Below, piece by piece: positions 8,313 through 16,337 of a stretch of 64,000 nucleotides of DNA (within the stretch, counting starts at the first letter, position 1; every line of letters begins with the position of its first letter). The DNA lies in the NCBI GenBank assembly GCA_029238785.1, contig JAQWFN010000117.1, forward strand, positions 1-64,000, read 5' to 3'. The notes under the pieces are model-generated. The model was not told the origin of the DNA and ran no database searches. It worked only from the letters and a program-made list of their open reading frames with translations. Made by a program: the position numbers and the translations under genes. Source of the DNA: Flavobacteriales bacterium (GTDB lineage Bacteria > Bacteroidota > Bacteroidia > Flavobacteriales_D > Sanyastnellaceae).

Positions 8313-10608
8313 ACATAAATTCTTTGAGTGGAATTCTTTGAGAAGTACTCCCTTGAGGAAGCGAAGACTGGAACAATCGCGTTAAGAATACCGGTCGGTC
8401 ATTCTCCCCTAGTTCATATACTTCGTGGAGTATATTTCGAGACTCTTGAACTAATTCGTGCAAATAAGGATAAGCACTTTTAAAATTTTGGTCGAGTGCT
8501 AATGGACCTAAAAACACCGGTGAGGTAAAAGGATGAACTGCAATATTGTGCTTTGCACAGAGCAGCCAAATGTACATAAGCACTTTACCTCCATAGAAGA
8601 GTGCTTGGGGCAGATTTTGATCCACAGAAATAAGGCACATGAAATCGGAGTCCATCACCTTTTCTCTTGTTAGCTTGCCTAAGGCACCTCCCTTTTCCCA
8701 GTTGTTTAAAAGCTTAATGACCTCTGGATCGCTCACCAATTCTAGACCAACTTGGTTTTTCAAGTCCAGCATAAGGTCGTTCACAGCAATCCCACGCTTA
8801 TCATCTTTGCTGTAGGCTAGTTCGTGCATGAATAACTCCTCATGCATTTCTTGGTTTAGGAACCTTGCCATGTCTGCGCGTTCAATGCTTGTGCAGATGG
8901 AAGAAATCTCTTCTGGCTTATTTTTGTACTGCGTTTTTACACCAGGAAACTTAGACATTAGGTCGTTCACATCTTGCTGAAATGCTTCAAACCTTTCTTG
9001 TGAAATCGCTTCTTTGCGTTCATCTCGCTGGGTCGACCTTAAATCGAGTAGGTTTTCGAAAGCAGCTTTCCATTTATGCTCGTTTTCATCTCCCCTCTTC
9101 AAACTTACCCAAGCCAGAAAGCCTTTTTCTGTTTCAATGATGTGCTCTTCGAGTAAGGAGTAATTTTTGGCTATTAGAATTTCGAAATGTGCCATCAGCA
9201 CACCCAAATTCACTTTACCCAAGTGATTGTCTTTGTTTGTTAAGGAGTTTAGATCGCAAGTGGCGAAGAAAAAGAACACACCGTTTTCATAATGCGCTTT
9301 CCACGGCTGTGTATTTCCTGACGAGGGTGCTTTTCTTAGTTCTTCGAAATAAATTAGCGCCTCTTTTTCATCGAGCACTACCCTTGCGTCTGATGCTTCA
9401 ACTTTCAGGTCAGCAAGGCTAATTTGCAATTCGTCTTCCTTATTTGATCTACGCATTATGGAAGGGTTCACCACAGCACTCAGGTCAACTTCTTTTCCTC
9501 TTGAGGTGAGTTCTTCTAAATCGATTCTAAACCTGCCTGAGCCTTGATCGGCATTTAAAAGAATTCTTCTTGTGACGTCTGCTCCTAATGCTCCCCCAAG
9601 TGTTACAGCCGAAGCCAATTGGGGCCAAGTTCTAATGCTTGTTCCAACTTCAAGCATGGATGCTTTCAAGCGCTTGCTTAGCGTACGGGTGTCGATCATT
9701 GGAAGAAGGTATGGTATTTTATCTTCGTAGGTTCCCAAGTTCTTCACCTCGCTGTAATCAACATCTCCAATGAGTCCGTGCAGCAAGGGATAATCTTTTT
9801 CTTCATCGAAGCGTTCCACATCTAATGTACCACGGTCAGACATGTCCATCACCACTGGGATCTTCATTTGTTTTGCTTTTTCGCGAAGCAAAATTTTGAT
9901 ATCTAGCCCATCACATTCATCGATAATGAGGTCAAGCGGTTCCGCTTCGCCGTTCATCCCCATAAACCTGTCGATGTTATCTTCAGTAATACCTTCATCG
10001 AACACCACCACATTTAGAAAGGGGTCGATTTCAGCAATTTCCCGCGCCACGATGGTTGTTTTAGGCAAACCTAGGGTATGTACCCCAGTTCTTATTCGGT
10101 TGAGGTTGGTGAGTTCAAGTTCGTCAAAATCTGCAATTCTAAGTTCTCCGAAGCCTCTTTCCATGGCCATCGTGAGGGATACCGACTGGCCAACTGAAAG
10201 GCCAACAACGCCGATCTTCTTTTTAGATAGTGTTTCTTGTTCCTCTTCGGTGATTTTGTACTTGTTTCTATTGGTTCTAACTTCGGCAAACTCTTTTTCA
10301 TCGAGCAGGTGAACCATTGTTCGTAGCCATGGGTAGTAAACCCAAATGCCGTATTCGGCAATATCTTGGCCGTTTAAATGTTCTTCTACTTTGGCCTTGA
10401 TTTCCCAATCTTCGAGATCGCGAACGGGATTCCTGAGTTCAATGAGTTCCGCGAGTTGACTGTATATCTCGTCAACAAGGTGAATATTTTCGTCTTGTTT
10501 AAACGAACGGATTATTTCTAGATCATCAGTGGTATGATACAAAAAATGCGGTTTCACCGTATTCTTCGCACAATCCCTCAAAGCTCTTGGTCTTGCACTA
10601 TTTGTCAT
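8299..10608 (-). CDS. Rv1355c-like protein: E1-like (ThiF) domain fused to nitroreductase-like domain
   Basis: A 769-residue protein. After about 130 residues of family-specific sequence comes a ThiF/E1-like Rossmann domain: VVGLSVGQS replaces the usual GxGGxG nucleotide loop, and DFDELELTNLNR and LPKT match the ATP-binding Asp, Asn/Arg and Lys positions. No CxxC zinc motif and no clear catalytic Cys are visible. From about residue 420 a nitroreductase-like domain follows, with an FMN-binding signature (RKAPSSGNTQPW). The combination matches the Rv1355c/MoeY-type family known from actinobacteria and Bacteroidota, whose function is not established. It heads a five-gene operon with an acyltransferase and sensor proteins, which suggests synthesis or modification of a small molecule by adenylation plus flavin redox chemistry. 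Confidence 0.85.
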   Translation of the reverse strand: MTNSARPRALRDCAKNTVKPHFLYHTTDDLEIIRSFKQDENIHLVDEIYSQLAELIELRNPVRDLEDWEIKAKVEEHLNGQDIAEYGIWVYYPWLRTMVHLLDEKEFAEVRTNRNKYKITEEEQETLSKKKIGVVGLSVGQSVSLTMAMERGFGELRIADFDELELTNLNRIRTGVHTLGLPKTTIVAREIAEIDPFLNVVVFDEGITEDNIDRFMGMNGEAEPLDLIIDECDGLDIKILLREKAKQMKIPVVMDMSDRGTLDVERFDEEKDYPLLHGLIGDVDYSEVKNLGTYEDKIPYLLPMIDTRTLSKRLKASMLEVGTSIRTWPQLASAVTLGGALGADVTRRILLNADQGSGRFRIDLEELTSRGKEVDLSAVVNPSIMRRSNKEDELQISLADLKVEASDARVVLDEKEALIYFEELRKAPSSGNTQPWKAHYENGVFFFFATCDLNSLTNKDNHLGKVNLGVLMAHFEILIAKNYSLLEEHIIETEKGFLAWVSLKRGDENEHKWKAAFENLLDLRSTQRDERKEAISQERFEAFQQDVNDLMSKFPGVKTQYKNKPEEISSICTSIERADMARFLNQEMHEELFMHELAYSKDDKRGIAVNDLMLDLKNQVGLELVSDPEVIKLLNNWEKGGALGKLTREKVMDSDFMCLISVDQNLPQALFYGGKVLMYIWLLCAKHNIAVHPFTSPVFLGPLALDQNFKSAYPYLHELVQESRNILHEVYELGENDRPVFLTRLFQSSLPQGSTSQRIPLKEFMYGES

Positions 10609-10730
10609 CTTGCTTTGCTTTGTGGCTTTTACGAAGTTCGGCTATTGTATTTCTGAAATAAATGCTCTTTTTCAAAGTTATCAACATGAAAACGGTTAAA
10701 GCGCGTAACCTTTGTAAGGCTAATTCGTAA

Positions 10731-11219
10731 ATGGGCTTGTTAATCTATAGCCCAATGAATACGAAAAGAACAAGAATCATTTATCTTGATACGAACCCGG
10801 TATCACGAGAGGAGTTTGACGCCAACATGAATTCACATTTCGATGTCGTGCTTGCAGCAAACCCCATTGATGCCTATAATATACTTCGCGAAGAGCACAT
10901 CGATTTAGTTATTTCAGCCAAAGAAATGCCTGAGATGAATGGTATTGAGTTCTTAGAAGTCATTGCTAAAGATTTCCCAAAAGTTGGTCGGATTTTATCA
11001 AGCACCAACGGCACGTGGGACGAACTCATATCAGCCGTAAATCAAGGTAAAGTAACACGTATTATTCCCTTCCCTTTCAACTACGCTGATTTAAAGAGCA
11101 ACATTCAAGAAGCGGCCTCACAATTGAGAGCGAGTTTGGAAAAAGACCGACTCCTTGAGCAATTGGAGCGACAAAATCAGCAGTTCGAGTTTATTTTGCG
11201 TCAAAGACTACTTTCATAA
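10731..11219 (+). CDS. Degenerate receiver-domain protein, possibly frameshifted from the following kinase
   Basis: A 162-residue receiver-like protein closely resembling the N-terminus of the receiver-kinase at 4362-5453. The position of the phosphoacceptor Asp is Ala (VISAKEMP versus VISDQKMP), and the acidic pair is reduced (IYLDTN). It should therefore not be phosphorylated in the normal way. The C-terminus runs into a coiled coil (LLEQLERQNQQFEFILRQ) and stops at 11217-11219. The following frame continues as a kinase with no upstream ATG of its own, so this may be the 5' part of a single REC-HK gene split by one frameshift near 11200. An alternative ATG at 10755 gives MNTKRTR. It is divergent from the E1-like operon. 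Confidence 0.75.
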   Translation: MGLLIYSPMNTKRTRIIYLDTNPVSREEFDANMNSHFDVVLAANPIDAYNILREEHIDLVISAKEMPEMNGIEFLEVIAKDFPKVGRILSSTNGTWDELISAVNQGKVTRIIPFPFNYADLKSNIQEAASQLRASLEKDRLLEQLERQNQQFEFILRQRLLS

Positions 11220-11256
11220 GTTTAAAAATCCCCCCTTTGTTCACTATATTTCCGAA

Positions 11257-12672
11257 GTGAAACACCAGGAAATTGATATCAAAGTTGACGCTGGAAAAAG
11301 CACTTATTGGGTGGTCAACTACAGTAAGAACAAGTTGATCATGATTGCTCACCCAGAAGAAAGTAAACTCCGTCCGGATGGAGAAGCAGGACAGCGTTTA
11401 TCCAGGGAAATGATCGACTTCATGGGTTTGAAACGTTTTCAAGAGCTTCACAAAAGGGATGACCTCAAACAAATCTCGCGAGTTTTCCCATACCGCATAC
11501 GTTCGAAACAATTTTGGGTTAAAAGCACCATTACGGTATCTCGCCGTCTTCACGAAATATACATCACGGGTGTAACGGGCATCATTAAAGAAGGAGCGGC
11601 ACCGCTCGAACAATATTACGAAGTCCTTTCTCGGGAATTCCAGTTTATAAAAAACTTGGCAATTCCCGCTTTTATTTGTGACGAAGCTGGATGCATTTTG
11701 GTAAGTAATCCCGCTGTGAACAAGCAGCTTAAAAAGCGTCAAAGTTCCTTATTTAGTCAAGACCTCTTAAGTATTTTCGAACCAAAGAGTCAGGCACCTC
11801 GTTTCAATCTTAAGCAGCCTCATAATTTCGTAGGCATCTTTGAAGATCGGTTCAAAAACAAGTCTCAATTCCATATTACCAGCTCTCCTTTTATTACTGA
11901 GGGCACGCTTTACCACATGGTTCATTGTGTAAACCAAAGCAAGGAAGATCAAATCGACCATACTATTAATGCGCTAAGCGAACAGATTGAGCAATTGGTT
12001 CGTCTGCGCGAGAAGTTGCTTTCTAGGGCCAATCATCAATTAAAAGCTCCAATTAATCGCATTTTGGGCTTGGCTCAAATCATGGAAAAGGAATTGGAGA
12101 ATGAAGAAGCCTTGGAGTATGTTGATATGATTAAAATTAGTGCTCAACGCCTGCTAGAGACAGCAAAGGGAATGATTGAAACCGCTAAGCTTGAAGTGCA
12201 CGATTTGAACAATGAATTCGAAATTGTTTCTATCGATGATATTCTAAGCGACATTGCTCATTCTATAGAACGCGAAGTGAGCCAGAAAGAACTAAAATTT
12301 GAGTTAAAGCGACTTTTAAACGACGGACATCTCATAGGAGATCGCTTTTTGATTGGCGAATGCATTCGAATTGCCGTGAGTAATGCTGTGCAACATACAA
12401 AATCGGGGAAAATCACCCTCGAAATTGTTCAACCGAGTGAGGAAGAAGTGAGCATTTGCATTTTAGATACAGGCGACCATTTTGATCAACAGGTGTCAAA
12501 AGGTAAACTCGACCAATCGAAATCTCAGGGAATTGCAGGAGAAGGCATAAGCCTCGAAGTGGTAGAAAAGTATTTGGAATTTATGGGAGGGCGCATGCAC
12601 ATAAGCAGAAGAAAATCTGGCGGTAATGCTGTTTACCTCAGATTTGTTGCTGCCGTTCTTAATTCAAATTGA
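11257..12672 (+). CDS. Histidine kinase-like protein (second half of split REC-HK or separate gene)
   Basis: The frame is open from before 11155, but the part upstream of about 11215 is only the shadow of the receiver gene's coiled coil. I use the GTG at 11257; a later ATG at 11341 is possible. Contents: a PAS-like sensory region (about the first 250 residues, including AFICDEAGCILVSNPA), a HisKA domain with the phospho-His in RANHQLKAPI, and a HATPase domain with an N box (IAVSNAVQH), a modified G1 box (LDTGDHF instead of DxGxG) and a weak G2 box (GEGISLEVVEKY). No transmembrane segment is visible. It forms a unit with the degenerate receiver gene just upstream, probably originally as one protein. 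The weak G boxes may mean reduced ATP binding. Confidence 0.75.
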   Translation: MKHQEIDIKVDAGKSTYWVVNYSKNKLIMIAHPEESKLRPDGEAGQRLSREMIDFMGLKRFQELHKRDDLKQISRVFPYRIRSKQFWVKSTITVSRRLHEIYITGVTGIIKEGAAPLEQYYEVLSREFQFIKNLAIPAFICDEAGCILVSNPAVNKQLKKRQSSLFSQDLLSIFEPKSQAPRFNLKQPHNFVGIFEDRFKNKSQFHITSSPFITEGTLYHMVHCVNQSKEDQIDHTINALSEQIEQLVRLREKLLSRANHQLKAPINRILGLAQIMEKELENEEALEYVDMIKISAQRLLETAKGMIETAKLEVHDLNNEFEIVSIDDILSDIAHSIEREVSQKELKFELKRLLNDGHLIGDRFLIGECIRIAVSNAVQHTKSGKITLEIVQPSEEEVSICILDTGDHFDQQVSKGKLDQSKSQGIAGEGISLEVVEKYLEFMGGRMHISRRKSGGNAVYLRFVAAVLNSN

Positions 12673-13204
12673 CTTGCAACTTCCCGGTTCTCATCTTTTT
12701 GTAGCGATCAGCTAAGATGGCGAGAAGTAAGCTAAAAAGTTTCATCGACGCTTCCGTTTCTTCAGAGATTGTTTTCCCTTTTAACCTTAGGTTCAACAAA
12801 CCGTAAACAGCTACTAAACAAGGCTCTATTTCGTTATTGAAATCCCCCTTTGTTCTTTTCGTGAACTCATCTAAATGCTCTTTTGCATTGCTCAGGGCGG
12901 CTTTGTATTCTTTGTCTTGGAACACATTTAAAAGAGAGCTGTGCAAATAAACAAGTTCAGTAATCAGCTCTTGAGCCTCGTAAACATGCCCTGCTTTATC
13001 TAGGCCTTGTTGTTTCATTTTCTGAGCCAAGTCCTGAAACCAAGCTAATTCCTCATCGAATTGTTCACCTTCGAACTGCTGCCCCAAGAAGCCAGCAATC
13101 ACCTCTTCTTCAAAGCGAGCCGCTCTAAGCAGATCTTCCATTTGCCACAAGTACAAGAGGTACTCAACAATGTTTGCTTCTTTTTTAGCTTTTGCTGTAG
13201 TCAT
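12659..13204 (-). CDS. DUF4924 family protein
   Basis: A 181-residue soluble, helix-rich protein. The start (KKEANIVEYLLYLWQMEDLLRAARF) and overall length match DUF4924, a family restricted to Bacteroidota with no known function. The 3' end overlaps the convergent kinase gene by 14 bases. It lies 3 bases after the Skp-like gene and is probably co-transcribed with it. No enzymatic motif is visible. Confidence 0.85.
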   Translation of the reverse strand: MTTAKAKKEANIVEYLLYLWQMEDLLRAARFEEEVIAGFLGQQFEGEQFDEELAWFQDLAQKMKQQGLDKAGHVYEAQELITELVYLHSSLLNVFQDKEYKAALSNAKEHLDEFTKRTKGDFNNEIEPCLVAVYGLLNLRLKGKTISEETEASMKLFSLLLAILADRYKKMRTGKLQVNLN

Positions 13205-13207
13205 GCT

Positions 13208-13849
13208 CTATTCCTCTGGTGCTTGTTCAGCCTCGTATTTCTGGTTGAGTGCTTCTACAACATCATTTGTAACGTCAAAGGCATCGAGCGAATAAAGCAA
13301 GGTTTGTCCGGCCGGTTCGTAATTAAAAATCATATCGATCCCGTTCTCGTCCCCATAGATCTTGAGGTAATCACTAATTCTATCGTACAGCTCTTTTTGG
13401 AACTCCATTTCTACTCGTGCAATTTTTTGTTGCTCCTCGGCTTGCATTTGCTGCAATTCATACTCCAATTCCATGATTCGGTTTTGGGTGATTTGTAAAT
13501 CTCTCTCCGTCGCCGAACCGCTATTGGCATATTCAACCAGTCCTTGGTATTCCTTCTCAGCTTCGGTCATTCTGCGCTGAAGTTTATTCTCACTGCTTTT
13601 CGCTTTTTGAATCAGGCTGTTTTGCTCGTCTTCAACAAACTTGTATTTCAGCATAATTGAATCACCTCGAACAAAGGCTACACGAATACCTGCTCCATCT
13701 TCTGATTGCTCTAGGTCATCATTTGAACTTTGCGTGCTCGGGGCACTTTCATTCACATCACCTTTTTTAAGGTCGCCCAGTTGCACAAAAAGATAAGCCA
13801 CAAGGGCTATAAGCACTACATTAATTGCTAAAGCTACTTTACTCAACAT
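13208..13849 (-). CDS. OmpH/Skp-like periplasmic chaperone family protein
   Basis: A 213-residue protein with an N-terminal signal anchor (about residues 5-22), an acidic Ser/Asp/Glu linker, a first strand (IRVAFVRGDSIML) and a long charged coiled coil (about 75-165), which is the layout of Skp/OmpH. Skp holds unfolded outer-membrane proteins in the periplasm. The C-terminal segment (IDMIFNYEPAGQTLLYS) resembles the last strand of the Skp core. Three bases separate it from the DUF4924 gene and four from the preceding small gene, forming a three-gene minus-strand operon. Confidence 0.85.
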   Translation of the reverse strand: MLSKVALAINVVLIALVAYLFVQLGDLKKGDVNESAPSTQSSNDDLEQSEDGAGIRVAFVRGDSIMLKYKFVEDEQNSLIQKAKSSENKLQRRMTEAEKEYQGLVEYANSGSATERDLQITQNRIMELEYELQQMQAEEQQKIARVEMEFQKELYDRISDYLKIYGDENGIDMIFNYEPAGQTLLYSLDAFDVTNDVVEALNQKYEAEQAPEE

Positions 13850-13852
13850 CTC

Positions 13853-14098
13853 TTATGAATTTAATCTTTGGAAAGCCCCGTGAAAGGACGTTCTCATTTC
13901 TAAAAAGCGCTGCATTATTGAATCGAGGAATTCCTCATCAATCATTTTATTGATATCGTCCATCCCCATCAAATCCATGCTTCCGATTTTGTAGGTTTGT
14001 TCAAACTGACCAATTTCGAATTTAATGTGGTATTTGTTATTCCAACTAAATACCGTGATCTTCATTTGATGGTGAGGGATATCTCCAATAACGCGCAT
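13853..14098 (-). CDS. Conserved small hypothetical protein
   Basis: An 81-residue soluble protein with no recognised domain. The N-terminal half is predicted beta (ITVFSWNNKYHIKFEIGQFEQTYKI) and the C-terminal half helical (INKMIDEEFLDSIMQRFLEM). Similar short proteins beside skp-like genes occur in Flavobacteriia as far as I recall, without a function. It is the first gene of the operon with the Skp-like and DUF4924 genes; a TATATTTG box lies 13 bases before its ATG. Confidence 0.7.
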   Translation of the reverse strand: MRVIGDIPHHQMKITVFSWNNKYHIKFEIGQFEQTYKIGSMDLMGMDDINKMIDEEFLDSIMQRFLEMRTSFHGAFQRLNS

Positions 14099-14111
14099 CG
14101 CAAAATTTTGA

Positions 14112-14119
14112 CAAATATA
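14112..14119 (-). promoter_or_regulatory. Bacteroidota -7 box for the small protein/skp-like operon
   Basis: On the minus strand this reads TATATTTG, an exact TAnnTTTG match, 13 bases upstream of the ATG at 14098. It overlaps the ATG region of the divergent DUF1853 gene, so the two genes share a very compact control region. Confidence 0.5.
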
Positions 14120-15072
14120 TGCCTTCGGAAGTTTACAGCATCATTGAAACTTTAGAATCTCAAGAAGTGCGCGAATTAGTGTGGGCGATTGGTTCTAGCC
14201 CTATGCTTTCATCCTATCCCAAGGTAGGAGTTTCGGAGCTCTTGGATGAGGAATGGTGCCTACAGCAAGTTCGTCAAGATTTGGATTGGCTCCGCGCCTT
14301 GGACGCCTCTCCTGCCCCCCTATTGGCGCATTTAAATTCAGAACACCACCTGCCTTTAGGGAAGCGTTTTGAACGTTTGCTCTCATTTTGGTTTACGCAT
14401 TCAAAACATTGGGACTTGATTTGGGAGGGGAAGCAGTTTGTGGATGATAAAACAACCATCGGGGAGATTGACTTCCTTGTTCGCGAACTCGAAAGTGATG
14501 AACTCATGCACATTGAGGTGGCTTGTAAGTTCTACCTCTCATCTGAGAACAGTTCAAATTGGGCATCATGGCTTGGACCAAATGCCAAAGATTGTTTTGC
14601 TGACAAGATGATAAAGTTTGAACGTCAATTGGCTTTAAGTCAACATCCTTTATTAAGGCAGGAGTTGAAGGCTGCTGGTCTTGAAAACGTTGAACCTAAA
14701 CTCTTTTTAAAAGGCTTCTTTTTTCATCATTTTTCTTTGTTGATGAAGGCTAAAGCACCGCGCTTAGCCAATGCTCATTACAATGCTGCTTGGTTTTGCT
14801 TCGCGAAGGAGTTTGATCTGCTCGCTCATGAATCTGCCTTGTGGTATGTTCTTGAAAAGAAACACTGGCTGTCTATCGTTCATCCAGAAGAAATACGAAC
14901 TGAGGTCCTGAATTCTCAAGAAACAAAATCTTTAGTTGAAAGTCACTTTGAACAAAGCGAGCGCGCACTGCTATTGGTTCAAGTTTTGGAAAACGATGGC
15001 CGATGGAATGAAATCTCTCGCGGTTTTGTTGTGGCTGATGCTTGGCCGTCCAAAAAACAAAATTCTAGATAA
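14119..15072 (+). CDS. DUF1853 family protein
   Basis: A 317-residue soluble protein of the DUF1853 family. Conserved features are LGKRFERLLSFWF, the segment GEIDFLVRELESDELMHIEVACKFYL and LFLKGFFF. The pattern E-x-D followed by I-E-V-A-x-K resembles the core of PD-(D/E)XK nucleases, so a nuclease-like fold is plausible but not shown. It is divergent from the skp-like operon with almost no intergenic space and convergent with the MFS gene. Function unknown. Confidence 0.8.
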   Translation: MPSEVYSIIETLESQEVRELVWAIGSSPMLSSYPKVGVSELLDEEWCLQQVRQDLDWLRALDASPAPLLAHLNSEHHLPLGKRFERLLSFWFTHSKHWDLIWEGKQFVDDKTTIGEIDFLVRELESDELMHIEVACKFYLSSENSSNWASWLGPNAKDCFADKMIKFERQLALSQHPLLRQELKAAGLENVEPKLFLKGFFFHHFSLLMKAKAPRLANAHYNAAWFCFAKEFDLLAHESALWYVLEKKHWLSIVHPEEIRTEVLNSQETKSLVESHFEQSERALLLVQVLENDGRWNEISRGFVVADAWPSKKQNSR

Positions 15073-15083
15073 CACTTCTCCAG

Positions 15084-16328
15084 CTATTCTGACTTAGGAA
15101 GTTCTTGCGGGAGTTCTTTTAATTGAGTTGCAAGAAGAATGGCCAGAATGGTAAAAGTTACCGCAACATATCCCACCACGTTGTAATGCTGTAAAGCTTC
15201 TCCTTCAGCTTCTTGAACAATAATACTTCCCGCAATGAGTGATGCTGCTCCAGAAGCGAGCGACATGCAACTGCTGTTCAAGCTCATGAAGCCACCTCGG
15301 TTTTGCGGCAGTACTACCGCCGTGAGCATGGTATTCGCGGGGATATTTCGCCCAGAAATAAAAATGAAAAAACTCGCCGACACGCAGAGCACCAAATAAA
15401 TTGGCAAGGGCCAAAGATTGGTGGTTAAGAGCAGCGGTACAAGTGAACCGATAGCCATAACAAAGAAGATGGCTTTTCTTCCAAATCGATCCACCAAGCG
15501 CCCAACAAGAGGAGATGTGATGACCGTACAGGCGCCTCCAATTAAGTAGATGTAAATAATTTGATCTTGGGCAATACCTACATTGTTGATCATGTATGGC
15601 GTGATGAAAGGAATTACGGTAAATTGACCAAGCACCAGCAGCACCATGAAGAGCAGCGCTTTTTGCTGGTTCGGACTCTTTATTGCGAGTTGAATTGTTT
15701 CGAAGGGGTGCGGTTTTAACCTGCCCGTATCGAGATGGGCTCTGAGTGGTGGTATTTTGATCACAATAAAAAACCAAACAACAAGTGCCAGGCCTCCTAC
15801 CATTAAAAATGGAGCGTGCCAATTTCCGTCAAACCACTCAACCAAGAGCAAGCCCAGTGGAACACCAACGATAGCGGCAAGCGAGAAGGCCATCATGACT
15901 ACTCCCATTGCTTTCCCTCTTCGTTCGAGTGGAATTGCATCGCCTACAATACTCAACACTAATGCTCCGAGGATACCACCGCTCATCCCGGTAAAAAAGC
16001 GAGTACCGACAAAAAGAATGTAATTCAAACTTTCGTTGTCTGTATTGGGAACAACAGCCGATGACAAGGTGCCCAAAGCGAAACCAAAGTAGGCCACCGT
16101 AAGTGCTTTTTTTCGATCGAACTTATCTAAGAAAAATACCCCAAAAAGACTTGACAGAAATGCCGCCATGGGATACGCTGAAACTAGAATACTGTATTGA
16201 AATGGTTGAATTCCAAGTTCTCGTTGAAAAAGATCGCCCAAAGGCATCATGATCATAAAATCAACAATATTAGTGAACTGAACTGCAGCTAAAATTGCGA
16301 GCAGCCCACCTTCTGAGATTTTTTTCAT
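15084..16328 (-). CDS. MFS transporter (DHA1/AraJ-like)
   Basis: A 414-residue inner-membrane protein with about 12 hydrophobic helices. The motif between TM2 and TM3 (LDKFDRKKALT) and the equivalent RLVDRFGRKAIFF after TM8 are MFS motif A. The opening segment (NIVDFMIMMPLGDLF) is typical of AraJ/DHA1-like drug or sugar efflux proteins. Nine bases separate its start from the stop of the FemAB-like gene, so the two are probably co-transcribed. The substrate cannot be predicted. Confidence 0.88.
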   Translation of the reverse strand: MKKISEGGLLAILAAVQFTNIVDFMIMMPLGDLFQRELGIQPFQYSILVSAYPMAAFLSSLFGVFFLDKFDRKKALTVAYFGFALGTLSSAVVPNTDNESLNYILFVGTRFFTGMSGGILGALVLSIVGDAIPLERRGKAMGVVMMAFSLAAIVGVPLGLLLVEWFDGNWHAPFLMVGGLALVVWFFIVIKIPPLRAHLDTGRLKPHPFETIQLAIKSPNQQKALLFMVLLVLGQFTVIPFITPYMINNVGIAQDQIIYIYLIGGACTVITSPLVGRLVDRFGRKAIFFVMAIGSLVPLLLTTNLWPLPIYLVLCVSASFFIFISGRNIPANTMLTAVVLPQNRGGFMSLNSSCMSLASGAASLIAGSIIVQEAEGEALQHYNVVGYVAVTFTILAILLATQLKELPQELPKSE

Positions 16329-16337
16329 TTTTTAAAA

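Noticed and set aside
15205-15822. 205-residue minus-strand open frame
   Set aside because: Overlaps the MFS gene in another frame; composition is not protein-like.
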